DNA of 64,000 nucleotides from Paenibacillus sp. Root52 (GCF_001426865.1 NZ_LMFO01000008.1:1-64000); one strand, 5' to 3'. Counted from the first letter of the stretch, positions 10,051 through 18,926 are shown. The notes: generated by a model not told the origin, from the sequence alone. Made by a program: numbers and translations.

Positions 10051-10858
10051 GATAAATAACAACCCCCTCTTTAACATGTACTTTGAGAATGCCTGCCTCT
10101 ACTTGATCGAGATGCCACCACCAGCTGTTTATAGGATAATCTCTATTCTGATCCCCAGCAGAAATCAACAATTTATCATCATCTACATCCAATAATCTCA
10201 AAATCAACTCATCTACATCAATTATTTTTGCATTAAACGATACTGTATTATTTATGGATTTTACTACTACTCTTAATTGCTCTCTCATCTTAAAAAGATT
10301 TCTAAACAAGTCAATATACTGTAGCTCCTCTCCATCCCATCCTCCCTCTTCCTCAACACATTCAATCCCTCCAGTAACCTCATCATTTAAACACTCAATG
10401 ATACTTTCAGCTACTGCATTATTAGCAAACCTGGAGTCATAAAATTGTTGAGTGTTCATAAATTGAAGATTTGCAATCTCTTCATTAGCAAAGAAGCCAC
10501 TATCTCCATGATATAAAAACACATTTTTATTCGTATCAAGGATAGTGTATATTTCTTTACAAAAAGACAATGCGAAGAAGACAGCATTCCGATCTCTACT
10601 GGGTTGTATAAACAATGCCGTTTTTACATTAATAGTTTGCTCTACATCTTTTACCATATCCTTAGAAATATCACACCAAATATTCCTTATCTCATCATGA
10701 TGCTTAAGAATATAATAATTCACCCATATCCAGCTATTGAATTGTTCCATGGCCCAAGAGGATATTTGATTTTTGGCATTAAACTTTAATAATATACTTT
10801 CCAACTTATCGATACTTAGTTCTTCTTCCATGTACATTACAATATTTGTTTGCGACAT
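10028..10858 (-). CDS. Putative immunity protein for the adjacent WXG/LXG toxin
   Basis: A 276-residue, acidic, soluble protein with no signal or membrane segment. Its start codon overlaps the toxin stop by one base (TAATG at 10858-10860), a layout typical of toxin-immunity pairs and suggesting translational coupling. It has a strongly acidic stretch around residues 160-180 (ECVEEEGGWDGEE) and many aromatic residues (SWIWVNYY, NSWWWHLD), as often seen in proteins that bind a basic nuclease domain. I do not recognise a named family; the role comes from position and charge. Confidence 0.55.
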   Translation of the reverse strand: MSQTNIVMYMEEELSIDKLESILLKFNAKNQISSWAMEQFNSWIWVNYYILKHHDEIRNIWCDISKDMVKDVEQTINVKTALFIQPSRDRNAVFFALSFCKEIYTILDTNKNVFLYHGDSGFFANEEIANLQFMNTQQFYDSRFANNAVAESIIECLNDEVTGGIECVEEEGGWDGEELQYIDLFRNLFKMREQLRVVVKSINNTVSFNAKIIDVDELILRLLDVDDDKLLISAGDQNRDYPINSWWWHLDQVEAGILKVHVKEGVVIYQGQIILI

Positions 10859-12081
10859 TATTCTTTTTCTCCTTTTAGAGTAGTAATTAGTTCCTCTGGA
10901 GATGTTATAACTCGAACACCAATTGAACTTATATTGTCTGCCTTTATAGCATCTATTCCGTTAGGAGCATAAAGAATTATTCCCTTACGTTCAGGATTTA
11001 TAAATGGTTGTCTTACATCACCTTCAAAGTACTTGTTAAAATCACTTACTGATTTTGATTTACCGCCAGTAGCATTAAAACATTCAATAATATACCTTGA
11101 TGTTCCCAGATCAATTTCGCCTATTCTACCACCTAATTCTTTCACATTATAAGCCTTACCAGCTTCAGAGATTTTTATCTTATTTTCAAGTAATAACTTA
11201 GCAGTATCAGCTTCTAATTTAAAACCTTCCTTACCAGATTTTGATCCTTCTTTTAAATTTTTCAGAATTTTTTTTAGAGTTTCCTCATTTGCAAGTCCAG
11301 AACTTATCAGTTCATCCGAATTCACTCCAATATACTCCGAAATCTTTTTCTGCTGAATTTCAGTGAGACCTAGCTGTTTGCTAGACTTAAGATTACCTCC
11401 TAACTCTGCCTTTCCTCCACCCGATCCTCCCAGATCGCTATGCTTACTCTCAGCTTTACGAAGGGCTTTACCAAATATAAAATAAGCTACAACCTGGCCT
11501 GTCATTGATCCACTATAGTAACGTACACCTTCCTCGTCCATCTGTTTCTTCTGTTCAGCCACAATTTGCTCCACTTCAGATCTAGCTGTTCCATTTCCCC
11601 AAGCGGCATCCCATGCAAACTTGATACCTCGGCCTGCATCAACAACCTTACCGATTGTCATGGCATAGGCTATATCGGACACTGTACCCGAAGGATCATT
11701 AATAAATGCCTTCGTCGTATGACCTAAACCGATTAATTGTTCTCCAAAGAACTTATCTAGGAAACCTTTACGAAAATTATGCTCTAGTTCTGGAAGACGC
11801 ACAAAAGAATTACCGCTCTCGTCGGTTGTTCTGAATAACATTGATGTAGAGGTAAGATCCTTCTGCATTTCTTCCAAGTGCTTTAAAGTCGCAGGAAAAA
11901 CTTCCTTCATTCGAATGAAGTCCGCAAAGAATCTCTCCCTTGTCACCCCAGACCATTCCATCTGCAAATAGTAGATGGACTTCTCAAGCTCCCTTACCAT
12001 GCGTTCTAATTCCTGCCTTTTCTGCTGAACGAGTTGGGCTTTCTTATCCAGCAGATCTGGATGAACTTCAATTCGTTGCAT
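10858..12081 (-). CDS. WXG100/LXG-type polymorphic toxin with nuclease-like C-terminus
   Basis: A 407-residue protein in three parts. Residues 1 to about 95 form a helical hairpin with WSG between helices (LQMEWSGVTRERFF), as in WXG100/LXG proteins exported by the ESX/type VII system. Residues 110-250 form a linker with glycines and ending GKALRKAESK. Residues about 265-407 form a probable toxin domain with GRIGEIDLGTSRYIIECFN, resembling the GEID...IIE(V/C)K core of PD-(D/E)xK nucleases. The usual Lys of the ExK motif is not in place (ECFN), so either another Lys serves (GGKSK follows) or the domain differs. No type VII secretion gene lies in the window. The next gene probably gives immunity. 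Confidence 0.7.
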   Translation of the reverse strand: MQRIEVHPDLLDKKAQLVQQKRQELERMVRELEKSIYYLQMEWSGVTRERFFADFIRMKEVFPATLKHLEEMQKDLTSTSMLFRTTDESGNSFVRLPELEHNFRKGFLDKFFGEQLIGLGHTTKAFINDPSGTVSDIAYAMTIGKVVDAGRGIKFAWDAAWGNGTARSEVEQIVAEQKKQMDEEGVRYYSGSMTGQVVAYFIFGKALRKAESKHSDLGGSGGGKAELGGNLKSSKQLGLTEIQQKKISEYIGVNSDELISSGLANEETLKKILKNLKEGSKSGKEGFKLEADTAKLLLENKIKISEAGKAYNVKELGGRIGEIDLGTSRYIIECFNATGGKSKSVSDFNKYFEGDVRQPFINPERKGIILYAPNGIDAIKADNISSIGVRVITSPEELITTLKGEKE

Positions 12082-12555
12082 CGATACTCACCACCAGCCC
12101 GAATATAGTACTCCCTAAATTTTAACAATTTAGAAAAAGGATTAGAATCAAACAGAAGATTCATATTCTAGGTCGTAATGAAAAAGAATAAACAACTTAT
12201 TTCCCACTAATCTATTTGCGTAATTATGCATCACTTATAGTCACACTTAATAAAATCATTTACTCCCAGTCTAAACGATCTCATCTGATAGTGTGCCACT
12301 AGTCCAAAATAAGCTCATTGTTCGTAATAGAATTCTTCAAAACGGCCAGATCTTGTCTTACATTAGAGATGAGGTATTCTTCGTACCTCTTTGTCTTAAT
12401 AGAGACTGTAGAAGACGAAGCATTCAAAGAATATCAAATATTTTATTATGTATTCTTATCTATATATCTTCATTTCATATTTCATCCGTCGATCTGCCGA
12501 GACCAAAAATTCTAAAATAAATAGTTTTACTTAATTTTAAAAAGGAGGACTCTAG
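12082..12555. other. A/T-rich intergenic region between toxin and lipoprotein genes
   Basis: About 470 bases. It must contain the leftward promoter of the toxin gene and the rightward promoter of the lipoprotein. Two overlapping short plus-strand frames (12293-12520 and 12318-12515) lack ribosome sites and look random, so I do not call them. I see no repeat or clear hairpin. Confidence 0.5.
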
Positions 12556-12933
12556 ATGCTAATCAGAATATTTTATTTTTTCATGATATCCTCTGCCCTT
12601 TTAAGTATCACCGGCTGTACATCAGAGACCAGCGCTACTCAAGAAATGGCCCAAACGATAATGAAAGAGGATCAGAACAGCGACATATTTATACTGGAAT
12701 CGATCCTGTATAAGAAAGTCGAGACAATTAATAAAGAACAACTCCGCTCTATACAAACTGCACCTTATGGAAGTATCACTTCTAGTTACGAAAAGAAAAA
12801 CACGTTCCAGTCTGGCATGGCATCTATATTGCCCACAGGTACTCAAATATATCGTTCTATAGCACAACCTGAGCATGTCTATTCCAATGATAGAGGCACG
12901 TATACGTTGTACAAATCTGTTCCTGAGGGTTGA
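12556..12933 (+). CDS. Small lipoprotein of unknown function
   Basis: 125 residues, starting at ATG 12556 behind a strong AAAGGAGGA site. Residues 1-21 form a lipoprotein signal ending in the lipobox SITGC (Cys21), so the mature protein is anchored on the outer face of the membrane. The mature part has no motif that I recognise; it ends in a Tyr/Arg-rich segment (SNDRGTYTLYKSVPEG). The neighbours (toxin gene to the left, membrane protein to the right) give no clear role. Confidence 0.75.
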   Translation: MLIRIFYFFMISSALLSITGCTSETSATQEMAQTIMKEDQNSDIFILESILYKKVETINKEQLRSIQTAPYGSITSSYEKKNTFQSGMASILPTGTQIYRSIAQPEHVYSNDRGTYTLYKSVPEG

Positions 12934-13133
12934 TCCATGCACCTCCACTAGATACTCGTCCAATGGCTTTCTCCTGACAAAGTAGAGTTATAAATCCTCT
13001 AGTTCATATGTATTATTTCAACAAAATATATGGATGACGGTAGTTTCTCTGTACACCATATGGTACGCTGATTGAAATCCAGTGGATACGATAGACAGCT
13101 TTAACATCATAAATTATGCAGAGGTACATACCT

Positions 13134-13538
13134 ATGAAAAATGATTGGCTCTTCGCTAAAATTATTGTCATGATCTTGGTGGTTAGTAGAGGATATAATG
13201 ACTTAATGCACTTCATTAAGGAAGATTATTTTGCCTTCTTCAATCAACAATTAAGCACATTATGGTACCTTCCCTCAGTCATTCTTGCCGCAGCAACAGT
13301 GTTAACTGGGGCTCTATTCATGATGGGAAAACGTGCACAAGTAGGCGTAGCTTTTGGCATCTGTCTCATGGCAGATAGTCTCTTTGTTGTGATTCAATCC
13401 TTACTCGCATTCATCCCGGATTTCTCTAAATCATGGTACTTCTTAGTTATATTCTTGCTGATTGGTCTGCTGGAGTTTGCTACAGGTACGAAAATCATAT
13501 CCGAAAATAAAACACCCTTTAGTAAGAGAGTACACTGA
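13134..13538 (+). CDS. Small integral membrane protein, unknown function
   Basis: About 134 residues with four hydrophobic segments, near residues 5-20, 40-60, 70-92 and 102-120, separated by short polar loops. I chose ATG 13134 (MKNDWLFAK) because GAGG lies nine bases upstream; the frame could also start at 13116, which has no ribosome site. I do not recognise a family. It may be a helper of the neighbouring lipoprotein, but nothing shows this. Confidence 0.65.
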   Translation: MKNDWLFAKIIVMILVVSRGYNDLMHFIKEDYFAFFNQQLSTLWYLPSVILAAATVLTGALFMMGKRAQVGVAFGICLMADSLFVVIQSLLAFIPDFSKSWYFLVIFLLIGLLEFATGTKIISENKTPFSKRVH

Positions 13539-13644
13539 TAGATACTTTGCCCTTATGCCCCTCATCTACTCCCCACCTCCAGTTCAACTTACAAATCTGT
13601 TCAACATGTAACATTTACACGTTAACGGAGAGGACAGAAATAAC

Positions 13645-13770
13645 CGGAAGAATCGAAGCGGTTGCCTGAAAGCTTTCTGAAAGAAAGCTACATCGGAAGC
13701 TTATGCTTATCCCCAGATTTCACCCTTTGTAAAAGGAATCAATGAAATCTGGGGGTAACAGCGATCTGAA
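13645..13770. repeat. Dispersed two-hairpin palindromic repeat, copy 1
   Basis: Two hairpins in tandem. The first has AGCTTTCT and AGAAAGCT arms around 13670-13689. The second, around 13710-13754, has perfect 12-base arms (CCCCAGATTTCA and TGAAATCTGGGG) with a small inner stem CCTTT/AAAGG. A similar element in the opposite orientation lies at about 51664-51770, between malF and malE. Both contain GCTTCCGA, the TTTCTTTCAGAAAG-type stem and CGCTGTTA at one end, which suggests a REP-like family. It lies just upstream of the methyltransferase gene and inside its spurious upstream frame. Confidence 0.7.
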
Positions 13771-13941
13771 GGTTGTTCTGTCATCGGAGTGACCCGTATA
13801 AACCAGCCCTTGGTTGACCTTAGTTTTCAAGTTGAACAACCAAACGAATGTTCTATCATTTCATTGACTATCCCGATTCGCTCCAATATAATAACCCTAT
13901 TAAAGTTAAATATTTTTTTAACTCTATTGGAGGGTTATCGA

Positions 13942-15288
13942 TTGTATACACTTAGCAAAGAAAAAGTAAGACAACATATGAATAAACACGGCATTAGCAC
14001 ACAGAAGGAATTAGCCGATCAGTTAGGTATCAGCAAGAATCAGCTGTCGATGCTGCTTTCGCCGAACTTTAACCCGATTAAAACAAACGCGATGCGTTTA
14101 TGTGAAGTTTTGGATGTGGAACTCGAAGAGATTCTAATGTCCGAACAGATCGAATTTCCCTTTGAAGCGGATACGCTAGTGGAACAATCCCATGATGAGG
14201 ATTTAGAAGTGAATGTGGATGACTTTGAGGGTCAAGATTTCATTGATATTCACAACATCACCGCTAATAGAAAATACTCTGCCATCGAATTGTTCGCAGG
14301 TGCCGGCGGGCTGGCGCTGGGGCTGGAACAGGCGGGTTTTGAATCCAAAGGGCTCGTGGAGTTTGATAAATACGCTTGTAAGACGCTGAGAAAGAATCGA
14401 CCAGATTGGAATGTCATCGAGAAGGATATTATCGAGGTTACAGAGCAAGGGATTAAGAACTTTGTAAAAGACATTGGGATTGGAGAACTCGATCTGTTGT
14501 CTGGAGGCTACCCTTGTCAGGCATTCAGTTATGCAGGTAAGAAAATGGGCTTATCCGATGCGCGCGGTACGATGTTCTATTATTATGCTCAGCTCCTTAA
14601 GCAGCTTCTACCGAAGACCTTCTTAGCTGAAAATGTAAGAGGACTCATTAGTCACGATGAAGGCAGAACGTTCGCGCTTATGCTCAAAGTATTCTCCGAG
14701 ATCGGCTATACCGTAACATGGAAAGTCTTACGGGCGCTGGATTATGATGTCGCTCAAAAAAGAGAACGCATTGTCATGATCGGTATTCGGAATGATCTCG
14801 TTGAACAATATGATCTGAAATATGAACTTCCTCAGCCTTACGGCTATCAGTTGACCTTGAAAGATGTGCTGCAGAACGTTCCTGAATCCGAAGGTGCGAA
14901 GTACCCCGAATCCAAACGCACAGTGCTTGATCTCGTACCTCCTGGTGGATACTGGAGAGATCTACCTGACAACATTGCGATGCAGTATATGGGCAAAAGT
15001 TATTACTCTGGCGGAGGAAGAACAGGCATGGCTCGCAGATTATCCTGGGAAGAACCATCGCTCACGTTAACTTGCTCCCCAGCTCAGAAACAGACGGAGC
15101 GCTGTCATCCTGACGAAACTAGACCATTCAACGTTAGAGAATATGCTAGAATCCAAAGCTTCCCTGATGACTGGGTGTTCGATTGTTCCATGAACAATGC
15201 CTATAAACAGATCGGTAATGCCGTTCCAGTGAACATGGCGAAGGCCATCGGCTTGTCCATTGTTAATGTATTGAATCAGATGAAATAA
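13942..15288 (+). CDS. DNA (cytosine-5) methyltransferase with fused N-terminal HTH (type II R-M)
   Basis: About 448 residues. It transfers methyl from SAM to cytosine C5. Residues 1-65 form a Cro/XRE-like helix-turn-helix (TQKELADQLGISKNQLSMLL), which may let the enzyme repress its own gene. The catalytic part has motif I FAGAGGLALGLEQAGF near 116, motif IV GGYPCQAFS with catalytic Cys about 192, motif VI ENVRG at about 230 and motif VIII QKRERIVMIGI. I chose the TTG at 13942: GGAGGG lies seven bases upstream, and the frame above it runs through a palindromic repeat region. It converges with the endonuclease gene at 15658-16401, making an R-M pair that protects the host sites. Confidence 0.93.
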   Translation: MYTLSKEKVRQHMNKHGISTQKELADQLGISKNQLSMLLSPNFNPIKTNAMRLCEVLDVELEEILMSEQIEFPFEADTLVEQSHDEDLEVNVDDFEGQDFIDIHNITANRKYSAIELFAGAGGLALGLEQAGFESKGLVEFDKYACKTLRKNRPDWNVIEKDIIEVTEQGIKNFVKDIGIGELDLLSGGYPCQAFSYAGKKMGLSDARGTMFYYYAQLLKQLLPKTFLAENVRGLISHDEGRTFALMLKVFSEIGYTVTWKVLRALDYDVAQKRERIVMIGIRNDLVEQYDLKYELPQPYGYQLTLKDVLQNVPESEGAKYPESKRTVLDLVPPGGYWRDLPDNIAMQYMGKSYYSGGGRTGMARRLSWEEPSLTLTCSPAQKQTERCHPDETRPFNVREYARIQSFPDDWVFDCSMNNAYKQIGNAVPVNMAKAIGLSIVNVLNQMK

Positions 15289-15349
15289 ATGAAATAAGTA
15301 CAATAAATAAGGATTCTTCTCAAAAGGAATTCCTCTTCGCTCAAAGCGC

Positions 15350-15542
15350 TAACGAACCTGACACATCTTAAACAGCGGATTAGCTACGTATGGAGGATTT
15401 AACGAACCTCAGTAACGCTATTCCGTCATAAAACGGTGTCGAAACCTAAAAAATCGACTGAATCGGCGAAATAACACCTCTGCGATTCGTTAGATCTGAG
15501 ATCCGGGAAAATAGGAGCCAATAGCGTGTATCAGGTTCATTA
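15350..15542. repeat. Palindromic intergenic element with terminal inverted repeats (MITE-like)
   Basis: About 190 bases with matching ends: TAACGAACCTGACACA on the left and TGTATCAGGTTCATTA on the right are near-perfect reverse complements. Inner parts also pair: CGCTATT near 15418 with AATAGCG near 15520, and AACGAACCTCA with a TTCGTTAGATCTGAG segment. The whole can fold into one long stem with side loops. It has no reading frame and lies between the convergent methyltransferase and endonuclease genes. Confidence 0.65.
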
Positions 15543-15557
15543 CATCAAAATAATGCT

Positions 15558-15605
15558 AAAGGGGATGTCTCTCGTCATATTCATGACTTATGGGACATCC
15601 CCTTT
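15558..15605. terminator. Bidirectional terminator between the convergent R-M genes
   Basis: Perfect 12-base stem AAAGGGGATGTC at 15558-15569 and GACATCCCCTTT at 15594-15605. The top strand ends in a T run after the stem, and the opposite strand does likewise (TTTAGCATTATTTT), so it can end transcription from both sides. Confidence 0.85.
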
Positions 15606-15657
15606 TGGTATACATGAAGGCACTGGACTTCCTGCTTCACTCATTTTTCAAATCTAC

Positions 15658-16401
15658 TTAAATCTCAGTTAATACTTTCTTCGGTTTCAATGTCTCTTCA
15701 ATCTCCTTCGCCAAGGAGCGAATCACATCTTCTATTAATTCAGAGCTATCGACTTCAGAAGCCACATCCCCTATAGCATCGGTGATTCTCTGATAGAAAT
15801 CCACTTCACCCGTTAGCCGATACCAGAATTCCTCCCCAATAATGACCGGATATTCAGCGTCAATAACTTTGTAATGATTACTTAGATCCTCACGAGTACC
15901 ATAGAAAACACCAACGATTAAATCCTCCGTACCCACATTCAATTTATTGGTTCTAGCTAGGTTTTTAACAGCTTTGAAATGACCTTTGATCGTCTCAATA
16001 TCATCTTTATTGATCGTATTGGGTCCGGCTTTGATCTGACAGTATTTCTTCCGTCCATCCACTTTATCTATGAATTCAATATCGATGCCCGATGTAGTCG
16101 ATGCGAATCCTTCCAGCACTTCACTACAGAACTTCTGAAGCCGATCTCCAAAAATAGTATTAATGGATGTCCCCAACACACGAGGATACACTAAGGCTCG
16201 TGCGATACTCTCCGGATCATCCTTCCCTGTTAGAAAGCTTGCTTTATACTTATCCAGAAAAGGATTCAGATTGAATTCTTTTAATCTCCGAAGTTTCTCC
16301 GTATTCTTTTGATGACTAGGCACAATCTCTGCTTTGAAAAAGTCCTTCGCCTTCGTTATAATGTCTCTCAATGTATCATCGTGTAGTTTCAGCTCACTCA
16401 T
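15658..16401 (-). CDS. Probable type II restriction endonuclease, EcoO109I-like
   Basis: A 247-residue soluble protein with a PD-(D/E)xK-like core: SGIDIEF near residue 118, then YCQIKAGPNTIN near 136-148. The QIKAGPN motif with an upstream acidic residue 15-17 positions earlier resembles the catalytic centre of EcoO109I-type enzymes, with Gln in place of the second acid. It converges with a C5 methyltransferase gene and shares a bidirectional terminator with it, which strongly suggests a restriction-modification pair. The ATG at 16401 has GGGAGGC ten bases upstream. The recognition site cannot be read from sequence; if the EcoO109I link holds, a GGNCC-type core would be plausible. Confidence 0.75.
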   Translation of the reverse strand: MSELKLHDDTLRDIITKAKDFFKAEIVPSHQKNTEKLRRLKEFNLNPFLDKYKASFLTGKDDPESIARALVYPRVLGTSINTIFGDRLQKFCSEVLEGFASTTSGIDIEFIDKVDGRKKYCQIKAGPNTINKDDIETIKGHFKAVKNLARTNKLNVGTEDLIVGVFYGTREDLSNHYKVIDAEYPVIIGEEFWYRLTGEVDFYQRITDAIGDVASEVDSSELIEDVIRSLAKEIEETLKPKKVLTEI

Positions 16402-16480
16402 CTGCTAGATTGCCTCCCTGATATCCGAAGTTCATATAGCATCATCCTACCATTTCCTTCCGTGTCGGTCACTATGCATT

Positions 16481-18247
16481 TTATGCGTTACTTACTCCAC
16501 TTACGTCAGGATTCACGATGACATCTGTCTGATTGCCTTTGTGAACTAACTGCTGGTACAACCCTCCAGCCGCCAGAAGCTGCTCATGACTGCCACGATC
16601 CACAATTTTCCCCTGATCTAATACAATAATTTCATCTGCATTCTGGATTGTCGATAACCGATGAGCAATGATGATTGTCGTTCGCCCTACCATTAATCTC
16701 TCCAATGCCTCCTGCACTAAGCTTTCCGACTTCCGATCTAGAGCAGCCGTTGCTTCATCTAATAGAAGAATTGGAGCGTTACGGAGTAGTGCTCTGGCGA
16801 TGGCAATTCTCTGCTTCTGTCCCCCTGATAAAAAGGTTCCCCCCTCACCGATGTCTGTCTCGAATCCATCTGGTAGTTCCAAGATAAAATCAAGCGCATT
16901 GGCATCCTGTGCCGCTGACCTGATCTCGTCCTCCGTGGCATCCAGATTGCCATTCGCAATATTCTCGCGGACCGTGCCACTGTATAGGATGTTATCCTGA
17001 GGAACAAGAGCAAAGTAACTTCGCAATTCCTCCAGTTTCATTGACTGCGTATCCGTATGATTGATTCGAATCTGTCCTTCATTCTGCTGGAATAGCCCTA
17101 ACAACAACTTAAAGATCGTCGACTTTCCTCCGCCGCTAGATCCTACAATTGCAGTTACTTGCCCTGGCTGCACAGCGAACGAAATTTGATGTAATACGGG
17201 ATGTTTCGGATTATAGGCAAATGTGAGATGATCTACCTCTAAATATGCAGGTTGCTGATTAATGGTCTGCTCAGGCAACTCTGTATACTCATGCTTCTGA
17301 TCCATTAATTTGAAAATACGATCTGCCGCCCCAAGGGCTTGTTGTAAATCTCCCCAGAGTGAAGCCATGCCTGTGAACGGCCAAGTCAAGTGATTCAGGA
17401 GCTGGATAAATGCGATTAATCCGCCAATCGTCATTGAGCCATTCGAGACAAAGAGAGCGCCCATAACGAATGTAATAATAAAAGAAAAATGTCCTACCGC
17501 GATTGCTGTAGCGGACAGCGAAGCATGAATACGCCCGCCTTCAACCTCCAAGCGACTGATGTCCTCACTGCTCGTATGGAATCTGCCGAACAATTTTTTC
17601 TCTAAGCCGAAGGTTTTGAATACAATACTTGAGCCAAAAATCTCCTGCAGAAGAGATGTCATTTTCCCGACACCGGTCTGGAGTTCCTGTGAATTTCTCC
17701 TGAGGGATTTCCCATATAATGCACCGATTAGTACGGTCATGGGACCGATGATTACACAGATTAGGGCTAGTTGCCACTGGATCGTTAACAGATAGACAAA
17801 GGCTAAGATGGCAAGTAACGGACTGCGAACGAGATCAATAATCGTATCTGTGCATGCACGGCCAATCGCTTGGTTATCACTGGTCATACGGCTCAGCAGC
17901 TCACCTGAATGATTCTCGTTATAGTGTGACTCAGGCAAACGAAGTAATTTTTTCAATGTATCCAGACGAATACGGTTACGGATCTTGGAGGATACTCTGG
18001 TCTTGAAGTATGTATCGACATAGCTGTTAATCACATTGAGCAGAAGAATAATGACCCCGGTTAAGGCTAGAGACTTCCATAAAACCTGACCTTCCGCGAC
18101 GGCGGCATTCGTTACTTGGTTCAGATACCAAGCCATCCCCAGATCCAGCCCTATACCCAGAATCATCGTGAAAAATAGGATAACGTAACTACTCTTGTAC
18201 TGTAGAGAATAACTCATTAAACGCCAAATCGTGTGTTTTGGTTTCAT
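16481..18247 (-). CDS. ABC exporter, fused membrane and ATPase domains (BmrA/MsbA type)
   Basis: About 588 residues. Residues up to about 310 carry six transmembrane helices of a type IV exporter fold; residues 340-575 form the nucleotide-binding domain with Walker A VGSSGGGKST, signature LSGGQKQR, Walker B ILLLDEATAALD and the H-loop IIAHRLSTI. Such half-transporters dimerise and export drugs, lipids or peptides. I chose the ATG at 18247 (MKPKHTIWRLM), with AAAGGTGG five bases upstream, over the ATG at 18265. No partner gene is adjacent, so a homodimer is likely. An inverted repeat upstream (18289-18331) is a candidate operator. Confidence 0.92.
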   Translation of the reverse strand: MKPKHTIWRLMSYSLQYKSSYVILFFTMILGIGLDLGMAWYLNQVTNAAVAEGQVLWKSLALTGVIILLLNVINSYVDTYFKTRVSSKIRNRIRLDTLKKLLRLPESHYNENHSGELLSRMTSDNQAIGRACTDTIIDLVRSPLLAILAFVYLLTIQWQLALICVIIGPMTVLIGALYGKSLRRNSQELQTGVGKMTSLLQEIFGSSIVFKTFGLEKKLFGRFHTSSEDISRLEVEGGRIHASLSATAIAVGHFSFIITFVMGALFVSNGSMTIGGLIAFIQLLNHLTWPFTGMASLWGDLQQALGAADRIFKLMDQKHEYTELPEQTINQQPAYLEVDHLTFAYNPKHPVLHQISFAVQPGQVTAIVGSSGGGKSTIFKLLLGLFQQNEGQIRINHTDTQSMKLEELRSYFALVPQDNILYSGTVRENIANGNLDATEDEIRSAAQDANALDFILELPDGFETDIGEGGTFLSGGQKQRIAIARALLRNAPILLLDEATAALDRKSESLVQEALERLMVGRTTIIIAHRLSTIQNADEIIVLDQGKIVDRGSHEQLLAAGGLYQQLVHKGNQTDVIVNPDVSGVSNA

Positions 18248-18288
18248 ATGATCCACCTTTCTCATTTTGGATTATAACCAGTCGAGAA

Positions 18289-18331
18289 TCCATATAGATT
18301 CCATTTGGAATCCAAGGGGAATCTATATGGA
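18289..18331. promoter_or_regulatory. Perfect inverted repeat upstream of the ABC exporter, candidate operator
   Basis: TCCATATAGATTCC at 18289-18302 and its exact reverse complement GGAATCTATATGGA at 18318-18331, with a small near-palindrome TTGGA-A-TCCAA between them. It sits about 40 bases above the exporter start, where a repressor site or a leader hairpin would be expected. No cognate regulator is evident next to it. Confidence 0.5.
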
Positions 18332-18487
18332 GTATATATTATTACACAATTCCAAATATTTCAATATGCATTATTTCACCTTTCCTTGACAACATGGCTG
18401 AATTGAATGAATATGAAGAGGACGACGACTTATTTAATACACATAAGATGTACATGCACACATAACGAAGAGCGCCGCTAAATATTG

Positions 18488-18504
18488 GAGAATTGAATAT
18501 TCTC
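18488..18504. promoter_or_regulatory. Short palindrome before the RHH regulator, candidate self-operator
   Basis: GAGAAT-TGAAT-ATTCTC lies about 18 bases before the ATG of the ribbon-helix-helix gene, overlapping the 5' leader. RHH regulators often bind such short inverted repeats in their own promoters. The assignment is positional only. Confidence 0.35.
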
Positions 18505-18521
18505 TTAATGGAGATGATAGA

Positions 18522-18920
18522 ATGGCAGACTTAGAGAAAGTCAGCATTAACCTCGGGCCTGTTGATTTGGGGCAGATCGACCTTCTGGTAGACCAAGGGT
18601 ATTATACGAACCGTACCGATCTGATTCGCATAGCAATTCGTAACCAATTGGATAGTCATGCAGCAGATCTGAAGCAGTTCAGAGAAGAGTATTATTACGT
18701 GATGGGAATTATGGATTTTGATCGCGAACGATTGGAAGAAGTTTTGCGGAATGGAGCTAAGCTCAGTATCAAAGTCATTGGTGGATTGATTGTTTCGAAG
18801 GATGTATCGCTAGAATTAGCCCAAGCTGCATTTGGTAAAGTGAAAATCTACGGGATTATCCGCGCTCCCGAGAACATCAAGAAATTTTTGCGCCAGTTGC
18901 ATGAGGAAGGTAAGGCATAA
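18522..18920 (+). CDS. CopG-type ribbon-helix-helix transcriptional regulator
   Basis: 132 residues. The N-terminal 50 residues fit a ribbon-helix-helix fold: a beta strand (EKVSINLG), then DLGQIDLLVDQGYYTNRTDLIRIAIRNQLD, where GxYxNRTDLIR is the conserved turn. The C-terminal 80 residues (DVSLELAQAAFGKVKIYGIIRAPENIKKFL) may sense a signal or make an oligomer. A GGAG site precedes the ATG at 18522. Its target is unknown; the small palindrome just upstream suggests autoregulation. Confidence 0.85.
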   Translation: MADLEKVSINLGPVDLGQIDLLVDQGYYTNRTDLIRIAIRNQLDSHAADLKQFREEYYYVMGIMDFDRERLEEVLRNGAKLSIKVIGGLIVSKDVSLELAQAAFGKVKIYGIIRAPENIKKFLRQLHEEGKA

Positions 18921-18926
18921 TAGCAA

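Noticed and set aside
12293..12520. Two overlapping plus-strand frames of 65-75 residues
   Set aside because: No ribosome site, random composition and no hydrophobic or repeat pattern. I treat the space as non-coding.
13789..13941. Longer N-terminus for the methyltransferase
   Set aside because: The added part has no ribosome site and follows directly on a palindromic repeat; the TTG at 13942 has GGAGGG at the right distance and begins just before the HTH.
14774..15303. Antisense frames of 78-94 residues inside the methyltransferase gene
   Set aside because: They mirror a well-supported coding gene and have no start signals.
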